NCBI GenBank assembly: GCA_904390925.1
Contig: CAJFMB010000006.1
Coordinates: 1-56,113 of the forward strand
DNA from: an uncultured Subdoligranulum sp.
GTDB taxonomy: Bacteria; Bacillota; Clostridia; Oscillospirales; Ruminococcaceae
Reading direction: 5' to 3'
Length of the DNA stretch: 56,113 nt
The translations under genes were made by a program, and so were the position numbers. Shown piece by piece: positions 50,301 through 56,113 of this stretch (positions within the stretch are counted from its first letter, which is position 1; each line of letters begins with the position of its first letter). The notes below the pieces were generated by a model. That model saw only the letters and a program-made list of their open reading frames with translations, was not told the origin of the DNA and made no database searches.

Positions 50301-51656
50301 GCGGGTACGGTTTCGGGTCTGCAGGACAAGACCGCCTACGGCTATGTGAAGAAATACCTGGAGGAACGGGGCAAAACCGTCAATCGTGCCGAGGAAAACC
50401 GCCTCTGCATCGGCTGTACCGGCGTCAAGCGTACCACCGGTCAGCATCCCGGCGGTATGGTTGTTGTGCCCTCCACCTTTGACATCTACGATTTCTGCGC
50501 CATCCAGCACCCGGCCGACGATGTGAAGGGCGGCCTGCTCACCACCCACTTCGAATTCAAATACCTGCATGATACGCTGCTCAAGCTGGACGAGCTGGGC
50601 CACGATGTGCCCACCTTCTACAAGTATTTCGAGGAGTATTCCGGCATTCCCATCACCTCAGTGCCGATGAACGACCCCAAGGTCATCAGCCTGCTTACCT
50701 CCACCGAGGCGTTAGGTGTCACACCGGAACAGATCGGCAGCCAGACAGGCACTTTCGGCATCCCCGAAATGGGCACCAACTTTGTCCGTGGTATGCTTCT
50801 GGAGGCCCAGCCCAAGAGCTTCTCCGACCTGATCCAGATTTCCGGACTTTCCCATGGCACCGACGTCTGGACCAACAATGCCGATGAACTGATCCGGGAC
50901 AAGGTCTGCACCATTTCGGAAGTGATCGGCTGCCGTGACAGTATCATGCTGTACCTGCTGCGCAAGGGGCTGGAACCCAAGATGGCCTTTGACATCATGG
51001 AGGCCGTCCGAAAGGGCAAGGTGGCAAAAGGCGGCTTCCAGCCCGGCTGGGAGGAGGCCATGCGCGAACACGACGTGCCTGACTGGTACATCGGGTCCTG
51101 CCGCAAGATCAAGTATATGTTCCCCAAGGCGCATGCCGTTGCCTACCTGATGGCCGCCATTCGTCTGATGTGGTTCAAGGTTTACCATCCGCCAATCTTC
51201 TATGCGGTCTATTTTACCGTCCGCGGCGAGGATATCGACTACGAGGCCGCCATCGGCGGCGTCCGGGTTGCGCAGGACCATATCCGTGAGGTCAACCAGC
51301 GCCTGCGTGAGGAGAAAAACGCCAAGGACGAAGACACGCTGGTCAGCCTTCAGATCGTCAACGAGATGCTGCAGCGCGGCTACCGTTTCCTGCCCATTGA
51401 GCTGGGCAAAAGCTATGCCAGCAAGTATGTGGTGGAGGACGACAAGGTCCGTCTGCCCTTCACAGCCCTGAAAGGTGTGGGCGAAACCGCAGCCATTGCA
51501 CTGGAAAAAGCCACCATTGACGGGCAGCAGTATATTTCCATTGAGGAGCTGCAACAGGCCAGCGGCGTTTCTAGCGCCATCATGGAAAAGCTGCGGGATG
51601 TTGGTGCCCTGGGCAGCCTGCCCGACACCAGCCAGGTCAGCTTCTTCAATATGTGA
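47361..51656 (+). CDS. polC: DNA polymerase III, PolC-type alpha subunit
   Basis: Main replicative polymerase of low-GC Gram-positives, with built-in proofreading. It has 1431 residues. An N-terminal domain and OB fold precede the PHP domain (HLHTKSSAMDG near 317, AITDHGVCQG). A DEDDh exonuclease is inserted from about 405 (VVFDTETTG) to 560 (HHRAVDDAMALAR). A zinc ribbon (CPEC, CPVC) near 900-925 is followed by the polymerase acidic motif PDIDLNFSGEYQ near 948. The start is TTG after AAAGGAGAG. It ends the pyrH cluster. Confidence 0.96.
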   Translation: MKPFVTQVWPQFTADAQFNACFGQVLVERVELYRTARKVIICLRSAEPLDGGLCGRLAASLEPVFEGYELTLKNYFNYGNITPEAARLMIEELKAEGLPVNGFLDKSPISIQDGVITIHVAAGMNILESIDFPRRLAERIQERTGTLPMVRMAATGKTVAPEEFEKYVQNKAPAVKFEAKKDMPPIQIQGLALADKPVKVFHGKYFKPADLKPLNDLGDGGKVTVWGDVFATEVKGNRRKIYFTSITDYTGSVSVKMLADDGADMSKWEGIKPGTTFIIRGDYSYDKYEHDFVLYPYDILQVERKAREDTAPEGDRRVELHLHTKSSAMDGFCDPGKIVRLAHSMGHRAIAITDHGVCQGYPEAMLATDDIHKKDPNFKLIYGCEAYFVDDMIPAVYGSKDQPLTDSFVVFDTETTGLNTNTDQMTEIGAVYVENGKITDKRFSTFVNPGMPIPAKVVELTGINDGMVADAPTPDEAIRAFKEFCGDSVLVAHNANGFDMLILRHAAQHAGISFDNTYIDTVPMAQALFPGLHNYKLDTINKHLEIPPFNHHRAVDDAMALARIFEKMLEDLGEKDIHTVAGINTGLGGNKEVLKKKYYHLIILVKNQIGLKNLYRIVSAAHTQYFFKKPRVPRSLLNKYREGLLLSSACEAGELYRAIVAGKSHDELLKIADYYDILEVQPLGNNEFMVRGGQLDSIEKVMDFNRTVIQLGEELHKPVIATGDVHFQEPEDAIYRAILQAGNGFKDADHQAPLYYRTTTDMLNDFSYLPKEKAHEIVVTNPNKIAATIDNNLRAIPRGTYPPSIEGAEDQLREATWNHASRDYGTPVPEILRERLKKELDSICGHGYAVLYVIAVKLVAFSNAGGYQVGSRGSVGSSAVAHFSGISEVNSMPPHYLCPECKHSEWITDGSVADGFDLPDKNCPVCGHPMIVDGHDIPFETFLGFYGDKEPDIDLNFSGEYQSNVHRYTEELFGKENVFKAGTVSGLQDKTAYGYVKKYLEERGKTVNRAEENRLCIGCTGVKRTTGQHPGGMVVVPSTFDIYDFCAIQHPADDVKGGLLTTHFEFKYLHDTLLKLDELGHDVPTFYKYFEEYSGIPITSVPMNDPKVISLLTSTEALGVTPEQIGSQTGTFGIPEMGTNFVRGMLLEAQPKSFSDLIQISGLSHGTDVWTNNADELIRDKVCTISEVIGCRDSIMLYLLRKGLEPKMAFDIMEAVRKGKVAKGGFQPGWEEAMREHDVPDWYIGSCRKIKYMFPKAHAVAYLMAAIRLMWFKVYHPPIFYAVYFTVRGEDIDYEAAIGGVRVAQDHIREVNQRLREEKNAKDEDTLVSLQIVNEMLQRGYRFLPIELGKSYASKYVVEDDKVRLPFTALKGVGETAAIALEKATIDGQQYISIEELQQASGVSSAIMEKLRDVGALGSLPDTSQVSFFNM

Positions 51657-51692
51657 TCGGTCCCATTTCCACTGAAATAAGGAGAAAACTTC

Positions 51693-52190
51693 ATGAAAGC
51701 CAAATGGCTGCTGATTCTGCTGATCGTGTTTCCCTATCTCTGCCTGGCTGTGATGGCGGGCATGTTCCTCTGGCAGGGGATGCTGGAGGGTGTGCTCTGG
51801 CCGCTGGCGGCATTGGTGATTGTCGTCACAGTGCCGAATGTGGTGTATTCCATGATTCTTTCCCAGCATAAAGAACTGGAATGGGAATTGCTTGTCTGGG
51901 CGCGCAGAATCAAGCTGTTTCATGTGCCATTGTATCTTTTGGCCTTTGCGCTGTGCATTGCCATGGCGGTGACGGTGGTGGGTCTTCTGCTGGTGCCGGT
52001 GGTGCTGGTGGCTCTGTATGCGTCGCTGCTGTCGGCTTCCATGTACGCACTGACCGGCCTGCATATGGCGGAGGAAAGCGGTACACTGGAACGGGGCGAA
52101 CACCGGCTCCATGCGGTTGAACTGTCTGTCCCTGGCCTGGACATGATCGCAGCGGTGGAACTGTACACAGAAGCGCGTGCCAAACAGTGA
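51693..52190 (+). CDS. Polytopic membrane protein, unknown function
   Basis: A 165-residue protein with about four hydrophobic segments (residues 5-27, 30-54, 75-95 and 97-122) and a soluble C-terminal tail of about 35 residues. AAGGAG is 9 bases upstream. It lies 36 bases after polC and before a terminator. I recognise no family. Confidence 0.72.
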   Translation: MKAKWLLILLIVFPYLCLAVMAGMFLWQGMLEGVLWPLAALVIVVTVPNVVYSMILSQHKELEWELLVWARRIKLFHVPLYLLAFALCIAMAVTVVGLLLVPVVLVALYASLLSASMYALTGLHMAEESGTLERGEHRLHAVELSVPGLDMIAAVELYTEARAKQ

Positions 52191-52240
52191 TCATTGACCG
52201 TCCTGCTACTTTGACAGTCCGGCGGCACACAAAATAACCA

Positions 52241-52286
52241 ACCCCCCGGGACAAATATCCGTCCCAGGGGGTATGTTGTTATTTTT
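52241..52286. terminator. Bidirectional terminator between the membrane protein gene and hemW
   Basis: A 12-base-pair stem with one mismatch (52241-52252 with 52261-52272) has loop AAATATCC and is followed by ATGTTGTTATTTTTATG. In reverse TTGGTTATTTTG follows, serving the convergent hemW. Confidence 0.78.
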
Positions 52287-52303
52287 ATGTGTCGGGTGGG
52301 GTG

Positions 52304-53407
52304 TTATTCCTCTGCCATCAGTTCCGACACAATTCCGTTTTGTACCAGCAGGCCGCGCGGTGTCAAGGACAGCACCTGCCCGTCCAATCGGGCATAGCCG
52401 GCCTCCACACACTGCTTGACAAAATCCAGCTGAGTCTCGTTCAGCGTACCGCCAAAACGTTCTGCGTATGCTTTCAAGTCAAGGCCGTCCCGCAGCCGCA
52501 GCCGCAGCATCAGGTAGTCCTCCGCGTCGCAGAGGCCCTCTGTCTCAGGGGTAAGTTTGCCGGAAATGAAATCAGATACCGCATCCGGCCCCGTGGGCCA
52601 GAAACTGCGCACACGGCCCATGCAGCTGTGGGCAGCCGGTCCAAGCCCCAGGTAATCCTGGCAGTCCCAGTAAAGCATATTGTGCCGACCCCGGTGCTTG
52701 GGGGCAGCAAAATTGCTGATCTCATACTGGGGATAGCCCTCCTCCTCCAGCCGCATTACCGCGTACAGGTAAAAGTCCGCCGCCGCGTCCCCGTCCGGGA
52801 GATCCGACGGCGGATTTTTATAGAATGCCGTGCCCGGCTCAATTTTCAGTAAGTAAGCGGAAATATGGGTGCAGCCGCCGGATTTCAGCAGTGCCAGCGT
52901 GCGGTCAAATTCGGCGTTTGTGTAGCCGGGCAACGCCAGCATAATGTCGCCGCAGATTTCGGGAAAATCTGCCTGCACCGCCCAGTTCAGCGCTTTGGAG
53001 GCGCCCGCTGCCGTGTGGGTGCGTCCCAGCCGCCGCAGCTGGGCATCGTCAGCGCTCTGCACGCCAAAGCTGATCCGCGTCACGCCGGCAGCACGAAAGC
53101 CTTTCAGCTTTTCCAGATCCACCACATCGGGGTTGGCTTCCAGCGTGATTTCCGCGCCGGGAACGGGATTGGCAGCCTCAATCAGGGAGGCAACCTGAAC
53201 AGGGGAGAGCAGCGCCGGGGTACCGCCCCCGAAATACAGGGTGACCGGGCGGCGGCTGTCTTTTTTCAGCTCCCGCAGCAGGGCGTCGCAGTAAGCCTGC
53301 GGGACCTCCCGGCAACCGGGACGGGAAAAGAAGTCACAGTACCGGCATTTGGCAGGACAGTAGGGAATGTGCAGATAAATCCCGAGGGGGGCATCACGAC
53401 AGGGCAT
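52304..53407 (-). CDS. hemW: Radical-SAM heme chaperone HemW (coproporphyrinogen III oxidase-like)
   Basis: A 367-residue radical-SAM protein. It opens with LGIYLHIPYCPAKCRYCDFFS, where CxxxCxxC binds the cluster, then YFGGGTPALLSPVQ and TLEANPDVVDLEKLKGFRAAGVTRISFGVQS. HemN oxidases have an extra Cys after the motif (CxxxCxxCxC). It is absent here, which points to HemW, a heme carrier. The C-terminal HemN domain contains RLRDGLDLKAY. It is divergent from the Bax-inhibitor gene; the 141-base gap holds AT-rich -10-like boxes (TATATA, TATAAT near 53485 and 53510) but no clear -35. Confidence 0.92.
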   Translation of the reverse strand: MPCRDAPLGIYLHIPYCPAKCRYCDFFSRPGCREVPQAYCDALLRELKKDSRRPVTLYFGGGTPALLSPVQVASLIEAANPVPGAEITLEANPDVVDLEKLKGFRAAGVTRISFGVQSADDAQLRRLGRTHTAAGASKALNWAVQADFPEICGDIMLALPGYTNAEFDRTLALLKSGGCTHISAYLLKIEPGTAFYKNPPSDLPDGDAAADFYLYAVMRLEEEGYPQYEISNFAAPKHRGRHNMLYWDCQDYLGLGPAAHSCMGRVRSFWPTGPDAVSDFISGKLTPETEGLCDAEDYLMLRLRLRDGLDLKAYAERFGGTLNETQLDFVKQCVEAGYARLDGQVLSLTPRGLLVQNGIVSELMAEE

Positions 53408-53548
53408 ACAACGCTCCTTTTTGGAACAGCGGAAAGGAACAAAAACAACGTTTGACCAAAATTCTTCCGCTGTTCATATATAATTTACACATCTTTCGGA
53501 TATTTGGGTATATAATAAGTGTACCCAAACAGAAAGGGGAAATCAACT

Positions 53549-54355
53549 ATGGCATATTATGAAAATGACCCGCGCCGGGATGGCAACGACCAGACCGACC
53601 GGTATGAACAGGCATACCAGCAGTATCAGCAATCCCGCTATCAGGCGCCCACCATGGGCTACGCCGAAAGCCCCTACCTGTCGATGGGGCAGTATATGGC
53701 CCGCACCTTCGGTTGGATGTTTGCCGGCCTGATGCTTACCTTCGCCGTCGCACTGGCAACGGTGCTTTCCGGTGCTTTTGTGGTGCTCTATACCACGGGA
53801 CTGGTGTTTGCACTGTCCATTGCGGAACTGGTTCTGGTGGCGGTCCTCTCAATGCGGGTGCAAAAGCTGCGCCCTGCCACCGCAACAGCGCTGTTTTTTG
53901 GCTATGCGGCACTGACCGGCATCAACCTCAGCGTTTATTTCGTGATCTATGACCTTTCCACCCTGATTCTGGCCTTCCTGGTCGGTGCGATTTACTTCGG
54001 TATTATGGCCGTTTACGGCTGGCGCACCAAGCGGAATCTGATCGGCTGGGGGCCGATGCTGTTCGGCGGTCTGATGGCGCTGTTGATCGTCTCGCTTCTG
54101 GGCGCTGTGTTCAGCATGATCTTCATGACCGGTTTCGGCTTGTTTGACGTGCTGCTGTGCGCCGTCGGCCTTTTGATCTTCATGGGCTTTACGGCCTATG
54201 ACACCCAGAAGCTCCGTGCCTTCTACAGCTACTTTGGCGGCGACGAGGCTATGCTGCAAAAGAGTTCCATCATCGGTGCACTGCAGCTTTATCTTGACTA
54301 TATCAACATCTTCCTGTATGTGTTGCGCCTGCTGGGCCGCAGCCGCAACAACTGA
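53549..54355 (+). CDS. Bax inhibitor-1/YccA family membrane protein
   Basis: A 268-residue protein with a 50-residue Tyr/Gln-rich cytosolic head (QAYQQYQQSRYQ) and seven transmembrane helices. The family core is visible in MARTFGWMFAGLMLTFAVALA, GINLSVYFVIYDLSTLI and GFTAYDTQKLRAFYS. The AYDTQ Asp and the later Asp in LYLDYINIFLYVLRLLG are the conserved pair linked to pH-gated Ca2+ leak in YetJ. AAAGGGGA is 8 bases upstream. An in-frame opening ten codons earlier overlaps the leader. Confidence 0.92.
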   Translation: MAYYENDPRRDGNDQTDRYEQAYQQYQQSRYQAPTMGYAESPYLSMGQYMARTFGWMFAGLMLTFAVALATVLSGAFVVLYTTGLVFALSIAELVLVAVLSMRVQKLRPATATALFFGYAALTGINLSVYFVIYDLSTLILAFLVGAIYFGIMAVYGWRTKRNLIGWGPMLFGGLMALLIVSLLGAVFSMIFMTGFGLFDVLLCAVGLLIFMGFTAYDTQKLRAFYSYFGGDEAMLQKSSIIGALQLYLDYINIFLYVLRLLGRSRNN

Positions 54356-54375
54356 TACCATCCTCAAAAGCCACT

Positions 54376-54438
54376 GCCGTGTCCTGTGCCGGGGAACCGT
54401 CTGAACGCTTCCCTGTGCCGCAGGGCACGGCTTTTTGT
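54376..54438 (+). terminator. Terminator after the Bax-inhibitor gene
   Basis: A 13-base-pair stem with G-U pairs, GCCGTGTCCTGTG (54376-54388) with CGCAGGGCACGGC (54419-54431), is followed by TTTTTGTG. The loop is 30 bases, so it may fold further. Confidence 0.7.
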
Positions 54439-54512
54439 GTTGGAACGTGAAAAACGACAGGCAAAAATGCCACCCGGAGTTGCAGACACGCAAAATTATT
54501 CACTGGTACCTC

Positions 54513-54541
54513 TTGACGAATGCCCTTCGCACGCATACAAT
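54513..54541 (+). promoter_or_regulatory. Promoter of the pheS T-box leader
   Basis: TTGACG (54513-54518) and TACAAT (54536-54541) have a 17-base spacer; transcription would start near 54548. Confidence 0.75.
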
Positions 54542-54547
54542 AGAGTA

Positions 54548-54866
54548 CAGTCTATGGCAAAACACCTTGACGGAGAGAGTAAGTACAGCTGCCCGGACGC
54601 CGCATGTTGCGGCATGGCAGAGAGGGGACCCACCGGCTGAAAGATCCCCCGAACGGCACTGTGCCGAAGTTCGCTCCCGAGTGGCCCGTGGGAACCACAG
54701 TGGAAGAAAATATCCGCTGACGCAAGTAACACGGGACGGCTCTGCACCGTTACCGGCAGAAACAAGCGCCGCCGTGGCATGTACGGCGGAATACGGGTGG
54801 TACCGCGGAGTGTTGCAAACGGCTTCGTCCCATTGGCCCTTTGGCCAGGGACGGGGCCGTTTTTTC
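54548..54866 (+). promoter_or_regulatory. T-box leader responding to uncharged tRNA-Phe
   Basis: The conserved T-box sequence GGGTGGTACCGCGG lies at 54795-54808. Stem I has the usual AGAGAGGGG start, CCGGCTGAAAGATC in its distal part and GAAGTTCGCTCCCGAG with the specifier loop. The specifier codon is TTC (54670-54672), followed by a purine, which reads Phe. A terminator (54817-54865; AAACGGC with GCCGTTT and inner pairs, then T's) competes with the T-box antiterminator. Low Phe charging should therefore raise pheST. Confidence 0.93.
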
Positions 54867-54908
54867 AATGTGTCAGTTTGCACGACCGAAAAAACTGAGA
54901 GGTGTACT

Positions 54909-55931
54909 ATGGAAGAAAAAATCCGCGCGCTGAAGGAGCAGCTGGAAGCCGACGCTGCCGCTGTGCGCAGCAAAGAGGAACTTTCCGTCTTCTGGCAGAA
55001 ATATCTGGGCAAGAACGGCAGTGTGCCCGCTTTGATGAAGGGCCTGCGCGACGTTCCCAAGGAGGAGCGCCCCGCCGCCGGCAAGACCATCAACGAGTGC
55101 AAGACCTGGGCGGAAGCCCGCTACCAGCAGCTCAGCGCCGAGATCGAGCGCATTGAGCTGGAGGCCCGCAATAAGGCCGAGGCTGTGGACATCACCATGC
55201 CCGGCACCCGCGGGGAAATGGGCAACCTGCATCCCATCACGCTGGTCAAGAACCAGATCGTGGATGTCTTTGCCGGTATGGGCTTTGAAATCTACGAAGG
55301 CCCCGAGATTGAGGACGACGACCACAACTTCACCCGCCTGAATGTGCCCAAGAACCATCCTGCCCGCGATATGCAGGACACCTTCTACGTGGCGGACGAC
55401 ATTGTGCTGCGTACCCAGACCAGCGGCGGCCAGATCCGCGTCATGGACCGGGAAAAGCCTCCCATCAAGGTGCTGGTGCCGGGCCGTGTCTTCCGTTCTG
55501 ACTCGGACGCCACCCATTCTCCCATGTTCCACCAGATGGAAGGTCTGGTTGTGGACAAGGGCATCACCCTGTGCGATTTGCAGGGCATGCTGGACAAGTT
55601 TGTCCAGGCTCTGTTCGGCGAGGGTGTCAAGACCCGGCTGCGTCCTTCCTACTTCCCCTTCACTGAGCCCAGCGTTGAGGTGGATGTTTCCTGCTTCGAG
55701 TGCGGCGGCAAGGGCTGCCCGCTGTGCAAGCACACCGGCTGGATCGAGGTCCTGGGCGCCGGTGTGGTCCATCATAGCGTGCTGGAAAACTGCGGCATCG
55801 ACCCCAATGTCTATTCCGGCTTTGCCTTTGGCATCGGCATCGAGCGTATCGCCATGCTCAAGTACGGCATCAACAATATCGGTCTGCTGTTTGAAAACGA
55901 TCTGCGTTTCCTCAAACAGTTCAAGGACTGA
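54909..55931 (+). CDS. pheS: Phenylalanyl-tRNA synthetase alpha subunit
   Basis: Catalytic subunit of the alpha2-beta2 synthetase. The 340-residue protein has an N-terminal coiled coil (1-85). The class II motifs follow: motif 2 around [23 protein letters not shown] and motif 3 [28 protein letters not shown] lies in the Phe site. [13 protein letters not shown] stretch near 260 gives four Cys, a frequent PheS insert. The start follows GAGAGGTG. The frame is open far upstream through the T-box, which is not translated sense. Confidence 0.96.
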   Translation: MEEKIRALKEQLEADAAAVRSKEELSVFWQKYLGKNGSVPALMKGLRDVPKEERPAAGKTINECKTWAEARYQQLSAEIERIELEARNKAEAVDITMPGTRGEMGNLHPITLVKNQIVDVFAGMGFEIYEGPEIEDDDHNFTRLNVPKNHPARDMQDTFYVADDIVLRTQTSGGQIRVMDREKPPIKVLVPGRVFRSDSDATHSPMFHQMEGLVVDKGITLCDLQGMLDKFVQALFGEGVKTRLRPSYFPFTEPSVEVDVSCFECGGKGCPLCKHTGWIEVLGAGVVHHSVLENCGIDPNVYSGFAFGIGIERIAMLKYGINNIGLLFENDLRFLKQFKD

Positions 55932-55952
55932 CGGTAAAGGAGGAAACGCACC

Positions 55953-56113
55953 ATGAAAGTACCATTCAGTTGGTTGAAGGAATATGTGGATATTGATGTC
56001 TCGGCCCAGGAGCTGGAGCGCAAACTCTTCTCCTGCGGGTTCGAGGTGGAGGAGCTCATCGACCTGGGCGCCGAGATCAGCCGCGTCGTTGTGGGCGTGG
56101 TGACCGAGGCGGT
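55953..56113 (+). CDS. pheT: Phenylalanyl-tRNA synthetase beta subunit, 5' part only
   Basis: The first 53 codons are present and the frame runs off the window. The start MKVPFSWLKEYVDIDVSAQEL is the standard PheT N-terminus, and the next stretch leads toward the EMAP-like tRNA-binding domain. AAAGGAGG is about 8 bases upstream. It lies 21 bases after pheS in the same T-box operon. Confidence 0.93.
   Translation, partial: MKVPFSWLKEYVDIDVSAQELERKLFSCGFEVEELIDLGAEISRVVVGVVTEA

Noticed and set aside
43518-50603. A very long open frame of over 2,300 codons on the minus strand
   Set aside because: It lies antisense to cdsA, dxr, rseP, ispG and polC in one codon-register shadow. The product is low-complexity and rich in His, Gln and Val, with no domains, and has no ribosome site. 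It is an artefact of GC-rich codon bias.
54435-54908. N-terminal extension of PheS by 158 codons
   Set aside because: This stretch is the T-box leader, with its terminator and antiterminator. PheS has its normal N-terminus and a ribosome site at 54909.
1-56113. CRISPR arrays, insertion sequences, prophage or conjugative modules
   Set aside because: I saw no regularly spaced repeats, transposase, integrase, phage structural or transfer genes. Gene content is core throughout.

Overview
The window is a 56 kb stretch of core chromosome from a GC-rich member of the Clostridia. Gene content points to the Oscillospiraceae/Ruminococcaceae, near Gemmiger, Subdoligranulum or Faecalibacterium; this placement is inferred from gene content and order, not from a search. 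The Gram-positive markers are a PolC-type polymerase, a PrkC/PrpC kinase-phosphatase pair, a PheST T-box leader, TTG and GTG starts with strong Shine-Dalgarno sequences, and sporulation genes. I see no phage, insertion sequence, CRISPR array or integrated element.

Layout. Positions 1-5100 hold a tRNA-Asp, mtaB, a DacF-type carboxypeptidase, pgi and a small P-loop protein. Positions 5791-18279 follow the order I recall for the Bacillus subtilis yicC-to-spoVM region: yicC, remA, gmk, priA, def, fmt, rsmB, rlmN, prpC, prkC, rsgA, thiN, spoVM. The rpoZ, coaBC and rpe genes expected there are missing. The cluster runs straight into a sporulation block (18208-21978): a 23-codon spoVM, a SipL-like SPOCS/LysM protein, spoIVA, a YaaL-like DUF2508 gene and bofA. 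RNase P RNA lies convergent to bofA.

Positions 22630-32838 hold an RluA-type pseudouridine synthase, two tandem paralogous membrane G5/LysM/M23 proteins (the first lacks a zinc-binding His), murA, a WalJ-like metallo-hydrolase, rlmH, a NagZ-like lipoprotein and a glycosyltransferase. On the minus strand, 32955-36657 holds a Ca-type P-ATPase and mntP; mntP is preceded by a yybP-ykoY-type manganese riboswitch with a terminator. Next come a HAD phosphatase and a DEDD exonuclease.

Positions 38650-40931 form a small regulatory locus. It has 0A-box-like sites, a DUF6514-like small protein, a divergent Spo0A-like response regulator and a soluble histidine-kinase-like ATPase. Positions 41148-51656 hold pyrH, frr, cdsA, dxr, rseP, ispG, a small membrane protein and polC. 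The end holds a membrane protein, hemW, a Bax-inhibitor-1 family protein and a Phe T-box followed by pheS and the start of pheT.

The most interesting material is the contiguous spore-coat basement block (SpoVM, SipL, SpoIVA) with BofA, together with the divergent Spo0A-like regulator and its ATPase neighbour. Both sit in a lineage whose named isolates are usually described as non-sporing. The tandem M23 pair with one probable pseudoenzyme is also notable.
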